7,244 nucleotides of DNA. It comes from Candidatus Limnocylindrales bacterium (GTDB lineage Bacteria > Chloroflexota > Limnocylindria > Limnocylindrales > CSP1-4). Positions 5,594-7,244 of this stretch are shown one piece after another. The position numbers and the translations under genes are program-made. The stretch covers positions 1 to 7,244 of the forward strand of contig JARLHH010000143.1 of assembly GCA_031292335.1 (NCBI GenBank), given 5' to 3'. The notes beneath the pieces are model-generated. The model was not told where the DNA came from and made no database searches. It worked only from the letters and a program-made list of their open reading frames with translations. Numbering within the stretch: position 1 is the first letter of the stretch; each line of letters opens with the position of its first letter.

Positions 5594-6235
5594 CTACGGC
5601 GCGGGAGTGTGGTCGTTGCCGGCGCACGAGCTCGGCGACCAGAGACCGCGCAGGGCGGACCGGGCCGCTGCCTCGGCTGCCGCGAGGCGGCTGGCGTAGA
5701 TCGAGGGCACGCCCTCGTAGATGTAGTGGATGCCGTAACCGCCGCGGATCATCCGCTCCGCGAAGAGCGTGCCGTCCGCGAGCCAGACGTGGGCGAGCAG
5801 GCGCCCATACCGGTCGCGCGTCGCCTGCGTCGGGTCCGCCTGCAACCGGATCGCGCTGCCGACGGGCAGCAGCAGCTTCGCCTCGGAGCTGGCCCGCACA
5901 GCAAAGCACTCGACCGGCGTGCCCGGCTTGACCGATTCCGGGGTGTCGAGACCGATCACGCGCACGGTGTCGGTCCGGCCGGAGATGATGACCTTGAGCG
6001 TGTCGCCGTCCACGACGCGTGCCACCCGCGCGACCACGGCCGGCGGGGGTGACTTCGCGCGGCCCGACGCCACGGGCGCGGCCGACACCACCGGCAGGGC
6101 CGACGCCACCGGCGCGGAGCCGCCGACCGCGCGCGGCGTCCCCTGCGGTCCCATGGTCCCGGCCTGATCGCCGCAGGCCACCAGCGCCGCGACGGCCGCG
6201 ACGAGCAGGACGAGAGAGGCGAGGCGGCGGACCAT
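5594..6235 (-). CDS. Secreted lipoprotein thermonuclease (staphylococcal nuclease fold)
   Basis: The protein has 213 residues from the ATG at 6235-6233. It begins with MVRR, a hydrophobic stretch and a lipobox LVAC with Cys21, so it should be lipidated and held outside the membrane. Residues 22-67 are an Ala/Pro/Val/Ser-rich linker. The nuclease domain spans about 68-200. The staphylococcal nuclease active-site pattern is intact: VVDGDTL (Asp78, equivalent to Asp21), VRVIGLDTPE (Arg92, Asp97, Glu100, equivalent to Arg35, Asp40, Glu43) and DRYGRLLAHV (Arg145, equivalent to Arg87), ending with GLWS (197-200). Such enzymes are Ca2+-dependent and cut DNA and RNA to 3'-phosphates, often for nutrient scavenging or defence against free DNA. 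No Shine-Dalgarno precedes the ATG. The frame stays open upstream to 6862, but that part is Arg-rich, runs antisense to the next two genes and is not used. The gene is divergent from the DUF2277 gene across 132 bp. Confidence 0.93.
   Translation of the reverse strand: MVRRLASLVLLVAAVAALVACGDQAGTMGPQGTPRAVGGSAPVASALPVVSAAPVASGRAKSPPPAVVARVARVVDGDTLKVIISGRTDTVRVIGLDTPESVKPGTPVECFAVRASSEAKLLLPVGSAIRLQADPTQATRDRYGRLLAHVWLADGTLFAERMIRGGYGIHYIYEGVPSIYASRLAAAEAAARSALRGLWSPSSCAGNDHTPAP
6062..6115 (-). repeat. Three-copy 18-bp repeat coding for the nuclease linker
   Basis: Residues 41-58 of the nuclease are three hexapeptide units, APVASA, LPVVSA and APVASG. On the plus strand GCCGACACCACCGGC (6081-6095) recurs as GCCGACGCCACCGGC (6099-6113) with one change, and a more diverged copy precedes it. 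The repeat falls between the lipidated cysteine and the catalytic domain, so it acts as a spacer. Confidence 0.7.
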
Positions 6236-6355
6236 GGCGTCGATTGTGATCGCCGCGGCGACGGCTCGATTGGCACGCCCGACCGAACGGATGTCGGCCG
6301 GGCACCATGTGCAGCCCCGACCGGGCGGACGCGGACCCGGCGCCCGGCGTGGCGT

Positions 6356-6361
6356 TACGCT
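6356..6361 (+). promoter_or_regulatory. Candidate -10 element for a leaderless DUF2277 transcript
   Basis: TACGCT fits TANNNT and ends six bases before the ATG at 6368, the spacing expected if transcription starts at the ATG itself. No Shine-Dalgarno is present before that ATG, which agrees with a leaderless mRNA. The -35 region is not recognisable. Confidence 0.4.
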
Positions 6362-6367
6362 TGGCCC

Positions 6368-6676
6368 ATGTGCCGCAGCATCCGCCCGCTCCGGGTCGCG
6401 GAGCCACCCACGACCGACGGCGACGTCCGCGCCGCCGCCCTCCAGTACGTCCGCAAAGTGAGCGGCTCGCGCACGCCTCCCCGGCGCAGCGCGAGCGCGT
6501 TCGAGGCCGCGATCGCCGACGTGGCCGCTGCCACGACCCGCCTCCTCGAGGCACTGGGAACCCCTCCCGTCGCCGGCGAGGCGACGCCGCCGGCACTCTG
6601 GCCGCGAACGGGCAGCCTCCGCGCCCGTTCTCGCCGCGAGCTCGCCGCGGCGCCGGCGCCCGAGCCCGGCCCGTGA
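6368..6676 (+). CDS. DUF2277 family protein
   Basis: The 102-residue product begins with the family's hallmark, MCRSIRPL (1-8). It continues with EPPTTDGDVRAAALQYVRKVSG (12-33, shown here only to mark the region; key residues are the AAALQYVRKVSG core), and then FEAAIADVAAATTRLLEALG (45-64). The conserved core ends near 65. The last 37 residues are Pro/Ala/Arg-rich low complexity. The family is cytosolic, small and of unknown function; the invariant Cys2-Arg3 at the extreme N-terminus is its most striking trait. The ATG at 6368 is fixed by that N-terminus. The stop overlaps the start of the methyltransferase gene (GTGA), so the two are translationally coupled and probably functionally related. 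No biochemical role can be assigned. Confidence 0.88.
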   Translation: MCRSIRPLRVAEPPTTDGDVRAAALQYVRKVSGSRTPPRRSASAFEAAIADVAAATTRLLEALGTPPVAGEATPPALWPRTGSLRARSRRELAAAPAPEPGP

Positions 6677-7244
6677 CCGACGACGCGGCGCGCCGTCAAT
6701 GGGCGGCCGTGGCGGAGCGGTATGGCGCGGGCTGGACGCAGGCAGGCGCGCCCGACCTCGCCCGGCTGGTGGCCGCGGTCCAGGCCGCCCCGACCGATCG
6801 GGCCCTGGACGTCGGGACGGGCGGCGGCCATGCCGCCCTGGCGCTGGCACCCTCGGTCGCATCCGTGGATGCCATCGACCCGACCCCGGAGATGCTCGCG
6901 GTGGCGGGCCGCCTCGCCGCGGAACGCGGCATCGCGAACATCACGTTCACGCGGGCGGCGGCTGACACGCTCCCCTTCCCCGACGCCAGCTTCGACGTGG
7001 CGATCACGCGCTTCTCGGTCCATCACTGGCCACTGCCCGGGCCCGCGTTCCATGAGATGGGCCGCGTGCTGCGACCGGGTGGGCGGCTGGGCATCGTGGA
7101 CCAGATCGCACCGGAGGACGGACCGCTCGACACGTTCCTCAACGCGGTGGAGCTGCTGCGGGATCCGTCGCACGCCCGATCGCTCCGCGCGTCCGAGTGG
7201 CTCGCACTGCTGGACGAGGCAGGGTTCGCGGGCCGCGTGGAGCG
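6673..7244 (+). CDS. Class I SAM-dependent methyltransferase (UbiE/Methyltransf_11 type), C-terminus outside window
   Basis: The GTG at 6673 overlaps the DUF2277 stop at 6674-6676, and 190 codons are visible before the window ends. The SAM-binding fold is clear: motif I LDVGTGGGHAAL (45-56), the acidic end of strand 2 in VDAIDPTPEML (65-75, Asp69), motif II-like DTLPFPDASFDVAITRFSVHH (98-118, key residues D98, P101, F107-D108), and motif III VLRPGGRLGIVD (132-143). This pattern is typical of UbiE/COQ5-like and small-molecule methyltransferases; the visible part resembles soluble members with no membrane helix. The substrate is unknown. Coupling to DUF2277 suggests a two-gene operon. The frame is open to the last base, so the end is missing only because of the window. 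Confidence 0.93.
   Translation, partial: MTDDAARRQWAAVAERYGAGWTQAGAPDLARLVAAVQAAPTDRALDVGTGGGHAALALAPSVASVDAIDPTPEMLAVAGRLAAERGIANITFTRAAADTLPFPDASFDVAITRFSVHHWPLPGPAFHEMGRVLRPGGRLGIVDQIAPEDGPLDTFLNAVELLRDPSHARSLRASEWLALLDEAGFAGRVE

Noticed and set aside
5224..5931. A 235-codon plus-strand frame after the hydrolase
   Set aside because: It is very Arg-rich, has no ribosome-binding site and runs into the antisense of the nuclease domain, whose active site is complete.
6236..6862. Upstream in-frame extension of the nuclease
   Set aside because: It would bury the lipoprotein signal 209 residues inside the protein and overlaps DUF2277 and the methyltransferase on the other strand.

Overview
The window is very GC-rich (over 70% by eye), is packed with genes, and its codons end mostly in G or C. 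Gene content and style suggest a Chloroflexota or Actinomycetota bacterium: a DUF2277 gene, an FMN-binding/ferric-reductase/ApbE trio, a tRNA with an encoded CCA end, and starts without a clear Shine-Dalgarno. The phylum is an inference and cannot be settled from this sequence alone. I found no insertion sequence, CRISPR array, rRNA or phage gene.

Left part (1-3968), all on the minus strand, read from right to left. A 116-residue helical protein of unknown function (3618-3968) comes first. It is followed by a flavocytochrome-type ferric-reductase-like membrane oxidoreductase (2069-3511), a membrane-anchored FMN-binding-domain protein (1466-2053) and an ApbE-type FMN transferase (709-1473). 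The last three are tightly packed (15-bp gap, then an 8-bp overlap). They read as one pathway: cytosolic NAD(P)H to FAD to membrane b-hemes to an FMN that ApbE attaches covalently to a threonine on a tethered extracytosolic domain. After a 130-bp gap comes the start of an HlyD/MacA-type membrane fusion protein (1-578, cut by the window edge), probably the first gene of an export operon.

Middle (3969-5593). A tRNA-Gly(TCC) lies on the minus strand (4192-4267), with a GC-rich inverted repeat downstream and a 14-bp tandem repeat between it and the small helical protein gene. An alpha/beta hydrolase with a complete Ser-Asp-His triad runs on the plus strand (4409-5218). A 375-bp stretch without a convincing gene (5219-5593) separates it from the convergent nuclease gene.

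Right part (5594-7244). A lipoprotein-type staphylococcal-nuclease-fold enzyme is on the minus strand (5594-6235). Divergent from it is a plus-strand pair, a DUF2277 protein (6368-6676) and a class I SAM-dependent methyltransferase (6673 to the window end), joined by a GTGA start/stop overlap. The first gene of the pair looks leaderless, with a -10-like TACGCT seven bases before its ATG.

The most interesting content is the transmembrane flavin electron-transfer module. Its parts are known families. What is notable is the repeat-built tether, the ApbE without a visible export signal, and the small helical protein placed upstream.
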